From: Capitulum mitella
Taxonomy: Eukaryota > Arthropoda > Thecostraca > Pollicipedomorpha > Pollicipedidae
NCBI GenBank assembly: GCA_030062745.1
Contig: CP099839.1
Span: 24,727,324-24,791,323 of the forward strand
DNA length: 64,000 nt
Direction: 5' to 3'
The notes under the pieces were generated by a model that was not told where the DNA came from, did no database searches, and saw only the letters and a program-made list of their open reading frames with translations. Position 1 is the stretch's first letter. Every line of letters begins with the position of its first letter. This document shows, piece after piece, positions 11,601 to 23,600 of this stretch. Both the position numbers and the translations under genes were made by a program.

Positions 11601-14600
11601 TCTGTTTTGCTCAGGGGCGGAGCCAGGCAACGTTTTTGGGAGGCACCTCAGGTCATTTTTGGCCATGTTGAGGGTAAAAGGAAAATGTCTGCCAAAAACA
11701 GAGCTTTTGAGATAGAACTTAAAACTTTATATGAGTATATAGCTAAATAGTTGGGCAATGTGCATATGTAATTTTGTTTGTCTGAGGTCACTTTACAAGG
11801 TCAAGTCAAGGTCAAAAGTCAAAATTTGTTTTTTCGCAATAACTTCGGCGCCGTTTTTTCAAATGCCAAACTCGGAATATATATGACGTAGAAAAATGCC
11901 CTCTACTTGTGTACCAAGTTTCAGCTTGATATCAGGTCAGGTCACGGAGCTATGACCTAAAATGTCAGTGCACGTGCCCTATATCGCAAAAGCCAAAAAA
12001 TGAATTTTTTGGAATAGAGTGAATTTAACCGATTAAAAACGTTTACAGATAATATTGAATGCACACGACATCATTCCAGGTGACCCCAAGGTCACTGGAG
12101 GTCATTTAAGGTCAAAGGTCACAAGTTGATCTGAGAAACGTGTGACCATGACAGTTCCCCCTTTTTTATGTCCCTGGCACCGCCTATGCTGACATTATAC
12201 AAACATTGTAATGCGATTTGTACTTCTTTAGCATAACATGACTAGCAGAAGCTAAAAAAGTGTTTTGGCCTCTTTTGTTCATTCCGTTATTGGAAAACTA
12301 ATCCCCCTATTTTTGAAACCCTGTGGACGCCCATGAATTTTCTCAAAATTTGAAATTTGCATACCCATGGTAAAAGCCCTATCCATAATCTCTCGATTCA
12401 TGCCAGTTTCATCGAAATCGGTCCATAAACAACGGAGTTATAAGAAGTCAAAAAGTACCCCCCATTTGACATTTTTGCCCCCCTGTATCCACAAATTTCA
12501 AAATTTTGAAAATTTCTTTTAATCAAAATGTAGTTCACGTCACGGCAAATCGATTGCCGTTTGTTGCGATGAAATCGGATAAGTAGTTCTCGAGATCTCA
12601 GGGGGGGGCCGAATCCGCCCCCCCCCTGCCGGGAATCGGCCATACCGTTTAGCCCTCCGGGAATAGGGTTAAGGAGTTTGCTGTGGCCTTGATCAATACA
12701 ATGTCTAAAAACAATGCTAACGATAAACTGCGAGAACAAGGTTCCACCAAAACAAAATTGCTCCATGGTTATGTACACCTTACTTATTTCTCGCCACGGC
12801 AGGCGCATCAAGTGGCGTCAGAGACCGTCGGCTGGTCACCTCGTATGACCTCTCTTGGCCTCTATGGCCCTTCCCGAACCCTGAAAAATATTCCACTTGC
12901 CACGTTGACCCCGATAACACCTTCAATTTTTCGGTGTTATAGCCCGCTGTGCGCCCGCCGTCTCTGCAGGCGTTGCCATGGTGATGAACGCTCTGAGGTT
13001 GAATAGCCGGCCGCGGGCAGTCGCGCAATAAACGGAGAAAGCGTCGGACCAGGGGCGCAACCAGGATTTTCTTACGTGGAGAGGCCGGAACTCAGTGTGG
13101 CCTGAAATCATACAAAAACCGCCGCTGGGAAGACAATATGCAATGGTTTTCACAAAAATGCGGGCCTAAGGGGGGAGGGGGGAGCCGGGCCCCTTGGCTG
13201 TGCCGGTACGTCGGACGGTGGCGTTCTCACTATCATTTGAAAACTTGACCCTAACTGAACCCAGCTAACCTTTGGTTTAATCTAAAATCGTACTTTGATA
13301 TCCATGGTGTGTTTGGGTATTTCGCTGAGCGGTTTCTCAAATGTAAATTAGCCATGAAAATATATCAGTAAGAAGAAAATGAGGACATTCATTTTGCAAA
13401 TTTACCATTTTGGAACAATGACGTAACCTGACCTCACACACGCCAAAGGTCAAAAGAGGCAACTACTTAAAAGGGGTTGTTTGGCGTGTTATTAGCCATT
13501 GACAATAGCCAAGACACAATTCGAGGAAAAATATAGGTTAGTTGGTGAGCTATTAGGAAAATAATAAATGAACCACTCATTTTGAAATCTTTCGGTATAT
13601 TTTCTTCAACTTTCGGCCAATTTTCAAAAATGTTACAGGTTCCGAGCTTTACTCTTCGAGTTATTTCCAATGGTGCAGTTCAAAATCCAATCCAATGGCT
13701 TTCCTTTCCCTCCGATGCATGGTTCGCGAGTTAGAAGGGCGGGGGGGTGTTCAAACACCACTCGACATGGGGAAGGTGGATCTGGCCAATGGTACGGGAC
13801 GGGTCGACAGAGCGGGACAGCACATCGTCGGAGACGTGAAAGACATCGGCGGCTGGTGGCCGGCTGAACCCTGACCTTGAACTTTTCGCGTGGGACGATG
13901 CTGGACCGATGATGGTCACACTGGCCGCCGGATCCTGTCAAAACGTCTGAAGGTGACAGACGCTGTCGCGGCGAAGACAAGCCGCTGTCACGGCGAGGTC
14001 AACGGCGTCTGTTATAGCAATTTGACGGAACGTATCAGTCCGCTGTGTCAAGCGCTGCGCAGTTCAGTCCGCTGTGTGCGGTCCAACACAAATCAGTTTC
14101 CTGTGTACATACAGTCCAGCGCAGATCAGTCTGATATGCACGGTCGAGCATCGATTATTCCGCCGTGCACCGGACTATTTTGAAATAGCCCGATGGATCG
14201 CATCTATAAAATGAATGATGAGGAGTAAATCGTACTACAGAATTTGTCTGCTATTTGTTTATCAGATTGATTTGTATTGATACGTACGGTCCAACATCAG
14301 TTAGCAATTTGTCTGCAATATGATTGTCAGAATGATTTGCTATGACATGTACGGTTCAGTATTAATTATTCCGCCGTGCACCGGACTGTTTTAAAAAGCC
14401 CGATGGGTCGCATCTAGAAAAAAAATGATAAAGAGTAAATCATATTGCAGAATGCGGGACTCCGAAAACCACAGGGGTGTGTTTAATCTCTTCCCTTCCC
14501 CTCTAATTCGGCTGCACGGAGCCTTTGTGCATCGGGCGTTTCGTTTTGCCGACGCTACGAAAACGATTGATATGTTACAAAGAGGTTCAAGGAACGGTCG

Positions 14601-17600
14601 ACAATGCCGCAACGATACTGCAGAGGTTTCCAGGCAGTGCGTGAGGACATGGTGAAGGAGGCTGAAGACTTTCGCAATGTACTGCATACGGCGCACGCCA
14701 GACAATAACATCGTCTTCTGCAGCTATGCAGAATGATCCCTAGACATGCCGTCGAACCCCGAGACATGACCTGTTACCACGGAGCAGAAGTCTGCAGACT
14801 TCGCCTGCTTCCACGGCAGAACGTTGGCTGCTCTGCACAGTACCTGCCACGGCGATGCAGGAGGATCCCACGCCGTGTACTGCGCGAGCCACCAGCAGTG
14901 AAGAGGCGCCAGATGCCACAGCGAACACTGCCGGCAAAGCAAGGGCAAGCACATGACAAACTGAGTAAGTATCCGTGCGGCGAGAGAGAGAGAGAGAGAG
15001 AGTGAGACGGTCGTATTAGACTGTTGATTTCTCCGCTCGTGGAAAGCAGGGACGTCAAGTGAAATAATTATGGGTAGGCCTGTGGATATGAGTAATTTTT
15101 CTTAGCTTCCTACGAAAGGTTACGTCAGCAATGTATGAGAAAAGGACATTAAATATAGCTGAGGCCCTCCTAAAAGCAGAAGTTTTTTGATGTAGGTTTC
15201 TGTCAGTAATGTTGCATTTTAGCTTCGTCATTTCATCTCTAATGCAAATATTGTTGCACTGGCTGCGTTGGAAGTCAAGGAAGATGAAAGCTCCGTTCAA
15301 TAGTTTTGCTGGATGGAATCAACTTTCAGCTGCGCCAGGAGTTAAACGAGACGAAAAACATGCTTAAAACGGAAATTCACGCCGCAATTACTGGGAAAAA
15401 TCCAACATATGAGTGGGATGTCTAGCATATAATAAAAGCTAGGAACAGCATACCTCAGCTTTGCAAACTCTGAAAACCCCGACAATTTTATCAGCGGTTT
15501 GTCGTCCAATCCGAATGAACGCGAGGAGCGACCTTTCCTTCAACGTCGCGTGCTACACCGTCGCACGGCGCGTCCGATGTAAAACAGTGGGCCGTCAGAG
15601 GTGCCGCCAGTTTGACGGCGGCCGCCGCCGCTGAGAGCGTGCCGCCGTCGGGCGTGTTTTCGGTCGCAGTGTCAACAGCTCGACCGGCTGCGCTCGGTCC
15701 GCGCGCTCCGCCGCCACCGGCTCGAGATTGCGGACCGCTCGAGCGGCAGACGGCGTTAAATCGTCCGTGATTTCAGACGCAGATCCGCCCTCCGCTCCGT
15801 GTCTGGACTGCCTCGGCCTGCGTGGGTGGTATGCGCTGCGTCGAGAAAGCCGAAACCCAAACAGCACTTGCAATATAAGGGACTTCCTTAAGTTTCGTCA
15901 CGAATTTCTCCAGGCTGTTCTGTTCCACTCTCCCTGTAACTCTATTATAGGTGTTGTGTCTATCCTATACCATGAGCGCCAATGCAGTTATTGATATAAC
16001 TATGGCCACGAACACCGTCCCTCAACCCGTTTGATAATTTATAGAGGTCAAGATAGGAATAACCAGGAAACAGTTAATTCTAAGGAACTTATTCGCGTAT
16101 TATTCGAAATTCTGGCGTTCTACTGATGTTATTTTACGTGAACGAGATATCCATTATGATCATGCATACTTTTCGTTTCGTGATGGAAGATACTGTGAAA
16201 GTGATTGATTCCAAGTCTGCCATGCTTATCACAGCAAATCAAGTGGAATCAAATTGTTTATAAGATATATCCTATTACAGGCTCTTCTGGGATGCCTCGT
16301 CATTCCTGAAAAAAAAAACGGGAAAACAGGTATGACATTCCTCCAGAATAACACTAAAGATAAAACATACTAACACACATTTCAACGTCGTGAAACGCGG
16401 CAAGTTTAAACATATCACATAAGCCCACGAATAACAGCTGACTAAAAGCCAGAACGCAAAAAAGACTGGTTAAGAGTGTTGGTGAAATCGAAGATGGTGC
16501 TTGAATGCGATAAGAGTTTGAACGGCGATGGCCGCCGGAAGCAGATTGTTCCACGCTGCTGCCATCCTGAGCGAGAAAGCCCTCCGGGAGGCTGTCAGTC
16601 GGCACCGATGGTGGCAGTTTGGAATGGTTGTTGTTGTTTATTGGTGTTTTCGGGCGCGCCGACTACTCAGGTTATTTTGCGCCCATCACGAGCAGTTTTG
16701 AATGGTGGCCGCGGACAAGCTCGTCTTGCGCACTGATACGCCGGAGCGCCTTCTCAACAGTGGACGGAGGGAAGCCGGGAAGTTCATCGTGAAGTGTATT
16801 GTTCGTTTTCATGTGGCCTCGTTGCCGTACCAGTTCCTCCGTCCGTCGCCAGCCCAGAGATCGTAGCCTTGGAGTGATTCGATGGCCGCGCTTGGTGCCC
16901 GAGACTACACGTGCTGCGAAAGTTATGAGTTTTTGGACGCGATGCAGATGACGCCTGGCCGCATCGTTCTACACGGACAGACAATATCATGCTTGAGGAA
17001 GACTTCATACGAATATCCTTGTTTTCAAAGAAAAGGTTTCAGTCTTTTCAACCTGCCCCCGACTGACGGGGGGTGGGCGGTTGACCGCCACTGAGGCTTT
17101 CCAAAATTGCGAGAGAACAAACGAACGCAGCGCCATTAAACTTTGTGTACCTTCTGCTTGGTCACTTTTACACCTTGTGTTAAGTTTTAAGCTTAGGTCA
17201 AGTCAGGTGTCTGACCTAGATCAGGTGAAGTGGACCTATGTACAAAAAAGTTTAGCGCCCTCTACCTTTTCGCAAAGCATGACATCACAGCAAAACTTTC
17301 AGGGATTAGAGATCTTGATAGATGCAACAAATCTGCTGTCTCATATTTCTCGGATTTTCCCGGGTCATCGGCCTAAAGTCAACCCCATTTTTAAAACAAG
17401 TCGTTTCTCCCGGAATTCCACAGGGTTTTTATGCCGTTTTTAGTGTGGAGTGATGCAAGCATTCATTTGCCGTCAATGGACAAAGTACCAATGATTTTCA
17501 GCCACTGAACTAAGAGCAAGTCATGAATGACTGTCATGAGCCAAAAATGCACCGCCGTCAAAATCGGCGACGAATTACTCAGAACGAGTTCAAAATGGCA

Positions 17601-20600
17601 GAGCTGGTTCGCACATTTGCGAGTAGGTAATGCCAGGAAGTTCAAAAAGTTTCCAAAAATTCGATGTTTCGGAAATGAACAGACAAGATAAAATAAAAAA
17701 AACAAAAAACAAATAAACACAAGAATCATTAAAATAGAGAAATATCACATGAAAAAGCCTACGTCACGAAAATAAAGAGGCGCTAAAATTAGTTCTCGTT
17801 AATTTCAAATCGCGTTCGGCTACGACGCCCGTTGCCAGTGAGCGTGAAAACGCCGTGTCTTTAACTCATCGTTTCGCCGTACATATTAAATAAATCAGAG
17901 AAATTAGGCGCGTATCGGGATCTACGGACTTTTACTGTTCATTGGTACATTTACCTAGACTTTATGAATCACAGCCCTTGAGATCCAGGCTGCTTCTCGG
18001 TTTCATGCAGTCGGCTGAGAGAAAACTTGTATAGGGCGTTAATGGCTTACATATTATCCAAAACTAACAATGAGACTAGTTTCGAGCTCTACCTCCTTGT
18101 AACGAGCTTTTCAACGGTGTGCTTATTTTTATCGTGCGATCAGCGTTCGTGAGTAAGAGGGGGCGGTTGACATCCCAGTCGGGCGTGATGCGCGCCGACC
18201 CCCTGTCGGGCGCTGGTTAAGGTTTTGACGAATTTCAGATATGATGGAAATAGTTTTTTATGGTTCGTTTCGAGCGATTTAAACTGAAACCAGGCCCGGA
18301 GTTTTCAGTTCAGTGTTCTCAAATTGGAAAGTCCCGCAATGCACCGAAGCTCAGAACTTTTCAGATGACAGTCTTTACAGAAGGCTGAAATCCTTGATAT
18401 CTTTTCAGATTTCATTATTCGAACAATAAACGCATCGAACAGCCTGTTGATATGCTGAGGGCTAATTTCAGTGACTACCGTGGTTACCTTTTCTTGTTAA
18501 CCCTCCCCCGACAGGGGGGGGCAGTTGACCGCCCCCCTGAGGTTTTTCTGGGATTGCGAGAGAACGAACAAACACAGAGTCACGAAACTTTGTGTACCTT
18601 TTGCTTCATCATTTTTACACCTTGTGTAAAAGTTTTGACCTCAGGTTAGGTCAGGTGCCTGACCTAGGTCAGGTCAAACAGACCTATATCCAACAAAGTT
18701 TAACGCCCTGTAAGTTTTTCGCAAAACAAGATATCATAGCAATACTTTCAGGAATTAGTGATCTTGATAGATGCAACAAATCTGCTATCTCAGATTCTTC
18801 GGAATTTGCCGGGTCATTGACCTAAGGTCAAGCCCATTTTTAAGACATGTCGTCGTTTTTTTTCTCGAAAATTGACGGAATGTTTCATAACATTTTTAGT
18901 GTGGAGTGAAGTAAACATCTAGACACCGTCATTGGACAAAGTATCAATAACTTCCAGCCATTGACCCGAGGTCAGGTCACGAAAAACTGTAGTGAGCCAA
19001 AATGTAACGTCAGAATCAGCGATGAATTACTCAGAATGGGTAGAAATTGGCAGAACTGACTTGTACAGACGTAAGTAATACCAGGAACCCCAAAAGTTTT
19101 TAAAGATTGCATATTTCGGAAATAAACAAACTCTCGGGAATAACGCTCCGCCAATTTTGTAGATTGGTAACTAATGAATTTCTCCCAAATTTAAGCAGGA
19201 AAAGCCATCACAAGTACCACTAAGATCAATCAAATTTACATGGATAGGCTTTTTTCGCGAAAATAAAGGAACGCTAAAATTAGTTTCCATTAATTTCTTA
19301 CTGCGTACGGCTGCGGCGCACGCCGACAGCCGGCGCGAAAATTGCTGTGTCTTTAACTCAACGTTTCGGCGTATATATTGAACAAATCCGAGAAATTAGA
19401 TGTGTATCGGCATTTGCGGACCTTTACTTGTGCGCTGGTGCCTTTGCCTATGCGTTATTAATCACAGCCCTTGAGATTCAGGCCATTTCTCGGTGTCTCG
19501 GCTACGAGAAAACATACATGGGACGTAAATTGCTTACATATTATTTAAAATTAAAAATGAGACCAGTTGCGAGCCCTACTCGTCACAAGCTTTCCAACGG
19601 TGTGCTTATTTTTATCGTGCGACCAACCGTTCGTAAGTTAGAGGGGGCGGCCAACTGCCCCCCCCCTCCCGAGTCGGGCATGATGGTAACTGACCGACAG
19701 TCGTGCACGGGTTAAAAGGTGAAGGAGGAATTTTTCTCCTTTTTAATTTGATCCAAATGGTGGCTGGGTGATGTGAGGAAACGGAGCCCATGCTGAGCAT
19801 AGCTTGCTGCGAAGACCCCGACCCCTATATCCGATCGAGCAATTCCGGGTAACGGCTAATTTTGTGGCAAAAGTTTAATGTGACTCCAAGAGTGCGACAA
19901 GACCGTCTGGTAGGCAATTTGGCCGTGCTGGCCAGTCGCCGGCCAGTCCGTGGGCTAAATATCGACTGCCGGGACGACTCGAACACGTTTTGCCAGGACG
20001 GCGAGAGCAGCGTTCTAACCAACTGAGCCACCGACCACGGTTTCCAGGAAGTTTCCGTCAGGCCATTTTGGTAAAACATCGGAAACTTAAAAAAGTCGGT
20101 TAGCAATCAATGCACCATTTCCTACATTAAGTCTCAGTTTTTGCCTGGCATGGGTCAGTGTCCGTACGTTATTTCCGGGTGTTTGGCACTATCCTGGGCA
20201 AGGTCTTCCTTGCGTAAGTGTACGTCTAAACGTAATTTCCCGTGCTTTGTAGCTCCTTCACTTGGTCTTGCTACGCCATGAATGGGCCTGTTTCTGTGTT
20301 CTGGCACCAACCGGTGAGAAGCCTCTCTCCCGTCAGCCCGAAAACCCCGGAGAGCGCTCGTGTCACCTCATTCACCACGCTCCCAATCGACAGAGTGTGA
20401 AAAAAGAGCGCTGGTTTGTACAGGTCTTCCCCCAGCCTGTCATCCAAGCTAGCGGATTCGGTCGCTGGGTAAAACCTAACGTTTCCCACCTCTAGGTTTA
20501 CAGTCATCCCTGATCTGTCAGACTAAGGATGCTGCGAACAGCGAAGCCTCTTTGCGGGGGTCAGCGCGTCACAGCAGGATTTGGGGCATGCTTTCGCCGT

Positions 20601-23600
20601 GTCGATACCAGCCCGAGGTCTCCATGTGGAAAACCACGGCACACCACGATGTGTGGCTGCTGCCCAATGGGCTTCAGATGGGTGAGAAGGTTGCGCACTC
20701 CGTGGGCATAAACTTTGACGAACCCGTACGTGGTAAAACTCCGCCGATAAGACAAGCGATAGGCTTTGCGTCCTTCTCGCCCTCATTCTCCTGACCGTCA
20801 GAGTCATGCCTGCTATCATGCTGTCACGCAAACGCGCAACGGAGTAGGCGTTTTTCAGCCCACGAATGTGGCTGGTGTACTTACCCGATCTCACCGCTGA
20901 CCGAATACGGGGCATCATTGTCTTCCGATGACTCTGGTGACGTATGGTGACTTAAAGTTTTTTGACAGATTATTCGCAATGCCGTATCCCAGTGCGGCCA
21001 GCTCTTAGTCAAGGTGACCGGACGGAACTTTCTCACATGAAACCGCATGGCGGAGTGAACAGTTTTGCTCAGGAGGGCGCTAATCGCACGGCTGAAACGC
21101 ATGTACCTGGGTATATATAACTGCATATATATACGTACGTATATATATATATATGCATGTATGTATGTGTGTACATGTCGGGGCGAGCGCCGCGCAGCAG
21201 GCGCTCACCGCGAAAGAAAAGGACGCGCCGTGAGCAATATATCCAGCATATCCAGGGCGGGCTCAGCATAGGAGGGGAAAAGTCACAAACTGAACCCGGT
21301 CGCTTTCGTCCGAACTGCGGCGATAAGCTGGGAGGGAAGTTTGGACGAGCCATGGGCAGTTCACACACGGTTCCATTGTGTGCGTGGTGAACATTTCTGC
21401 ACGGTGCTTGGTGTTAACAGGGCAGATGGCCCCGTCCGACTTGGCGTCAGAAACCGGAGATAATCCCCCTCGCGAGCTAGCAAAACCAAGTAAAATCTTG
21501 GTGAAACCCATTGGAAATACGGCAAATAATGCCTACTGCAGTGATGTGTAACTGGGTGCTCACGGGAGAAAGGCCTTTGTTCGTGACGGCACCGAACACG
21601 CGGATGCTCATTGAATGAACAGTTTATCGGCTCCAGGCAAGATCAGGGGAAGTGGCCACTAACCCCAAGTAACGATATGAACTTTGGTCACGAAGCGTTT
21701 GGTTACGAAAGTTGCATCAACCCGTACCAGAGCTGTAACTGGGGACGTGAGGAACTTGAGATTGACGCAACAACATATAGCACGAAAACATCATCGCGAA
21801 TGATCAATGTTAGGTTTTTCAAACAAAATCGTAAGATGGTGATGCGCAGATTACGATCGAACAGCCTCGCGTAAGGAATATTTACTTAGAGATAGTATGC
21901 GTTTTACAAATAAATATATTTTTCAAAGTGATGTGATACAAGCGAAAGCGAACTGATGTGCCCACAGCACATTACCTACTACTTATAACGATTACCCCCC
22001 TCCCCCTAAAACGGGAATACTAGCACGCATTAAGTGTGCAAAGGAATGGTAAGACCCTGGTGTCTGCCTGTAGGAAAGTTAACGAACGAAAACAAAGCTA
22101 ATTAACAATTGAACGCCGTTTTTGTGAGACCATCGATTCAGCAAGAACTGGGCTCTTCACAAAAGCTGCCAGTTTCGCGTGTTCAGACGGAACAAACAGA
22201 CTGTGAGCGAGACCAACTCACGGAAAGCGGAGAAGGTGAGGACGCCCACGCCGAACACTAGCGGCAGCCGGAAGCCGACCCTGCCGACGGCGGCACCGAC
22301 CACTGCGTTGGCCAGCAGCTGGACGAACGCCTTGGACGACAGCAGCACGCCGATCCTGTTGTCCTCCTCCCTCGAGAGGCGTCCCGGCTGGGCCTCGGCC
22401 CGGCCCGGCGGCTCGGCGGCCTCCTCCGCCGCCGCCGCGGTTTCGGCTTCAGGCCGCGGCCGCTCCGCCGACCGGCCGGCGGCCTCGGGCGGTGCGGAGG
22501 CGGTGGGGGCCGCGGCCGCCGCGCTGAGTTCGGTGGCGCCCAGGCCCGCCGGGGGAAGCCGGACGGCCGGCGCCGGCGCGTCCTCGCGCTGCGGCGGGAA
22601 GAAGGCCGGCAGCACCGAGGTGCGGCTGCGCACCATGACGCTGCCGTCGCCGCCGCGCGACAGGTTGCTGAAGATGTGTTTGAAGAGCAGAGTCTGGGCG
22701 GTGTGGGCGGCGTCGACGCCGGGAGACGCGTCGACAGGAACGGTCCCGTCCGTGCTGGACTCGGCCAGGTAGGCTGGGATGATCGGAACTGAAGAGGGCA
22801 GGCGTCAAACGGAGTCTGAACATGACGAACTTTGCTAGGTAGGCCGGGACCATCGGAACTGAAGCGGAGAAATGTCACAGGCAGTCTCGGTATGGCGGAC
22901 TTCACCAAACGGGCCGGGATGATCGGAAATAAAGACAGAGACACCATACGGTGCATCGTTACGGACCAACTCTGAGAGGCAGACATAGATAACCTAGGTC
23001 CCTATTTCAGGAGTAACACATAGCATGATGCGGATATAACGAAAACTAAAACGATATAACGGAACCCTACAGAGGGACAAATGGAAAAACTTCAACAGCG
23101 CGGGCGACCTTGTGATCGCTGCTTTGCAGGGAGGTATCATAGAATCCATCCGAGACTACGAAACACGAGCAGTAAAGGAGATGGAATCAAGACAAGAATT
23201 TGAAATAACTGAACAGTCGGCTGGCGACAAAACATTAGTGTGAAGAGATCACCATGGCCATGGCAAACTGCTAACTGACAAAACTCTTACTTTGTTATTA
23301 GGACAGCGAGCATGGGGCCCTGCAGTTGTTGAGATCCTCTGGGTAACGTGGATGACGACACATTTGAGGTTCGTGAAATCGTCGCGACTAACTGGCTCGG
23401 TCCAGCTTGCAACTGCCATTAAAACAGAAACAGTCAAAAGTGCTTAAGAGGCCTGTACGAAATTAGGTGTCAAAGAATGACGGAGGAATGTAAATTTCCG
23501 AGCTAAAAACATCACGTCAGGGGAAGAAGTGGGACTGTCGTGCACAAATTCCTAAAATTGGAGCGAAACATTAGCTCGGAAGAAAAGTCTGAATACAGCC

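Larger units (their letters stand above)
10747..13795 (+). mobile_element. Family C TTAA element, interrupted by A3 and an hAT-like insert
   Basis: The left end is TTAA (10743-10746) then CCCGCCCCGCACTAGGGGGA, a G-run/C-run hairpin and AGGTTTTTCCGCC, laid out like family B. The right part at about 13640-13795 resembles the family B end (GAGCTTTACTC, TTTCCAATGGTGC, GTTCGCGAGTTAGA, then a G-run hairpin). Element A3 sits at a TTAA inside it and a short hAT-like piece lies at 13050-13208, so this is a nested, older copy. The right terminus is not clean. Confidence 0.5.

Noticed and set aside
20262-20918. Overlapping short frames suggesting a gene
   Set aside because: No conserved motif on either strand and no consistent splice signals.
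22258-22986. 242-codon Arg/Pro-rich minus frame
   Set aside because: Out-of-frame shadow of transporter exon 2; the conserved TM residues are in another frame.
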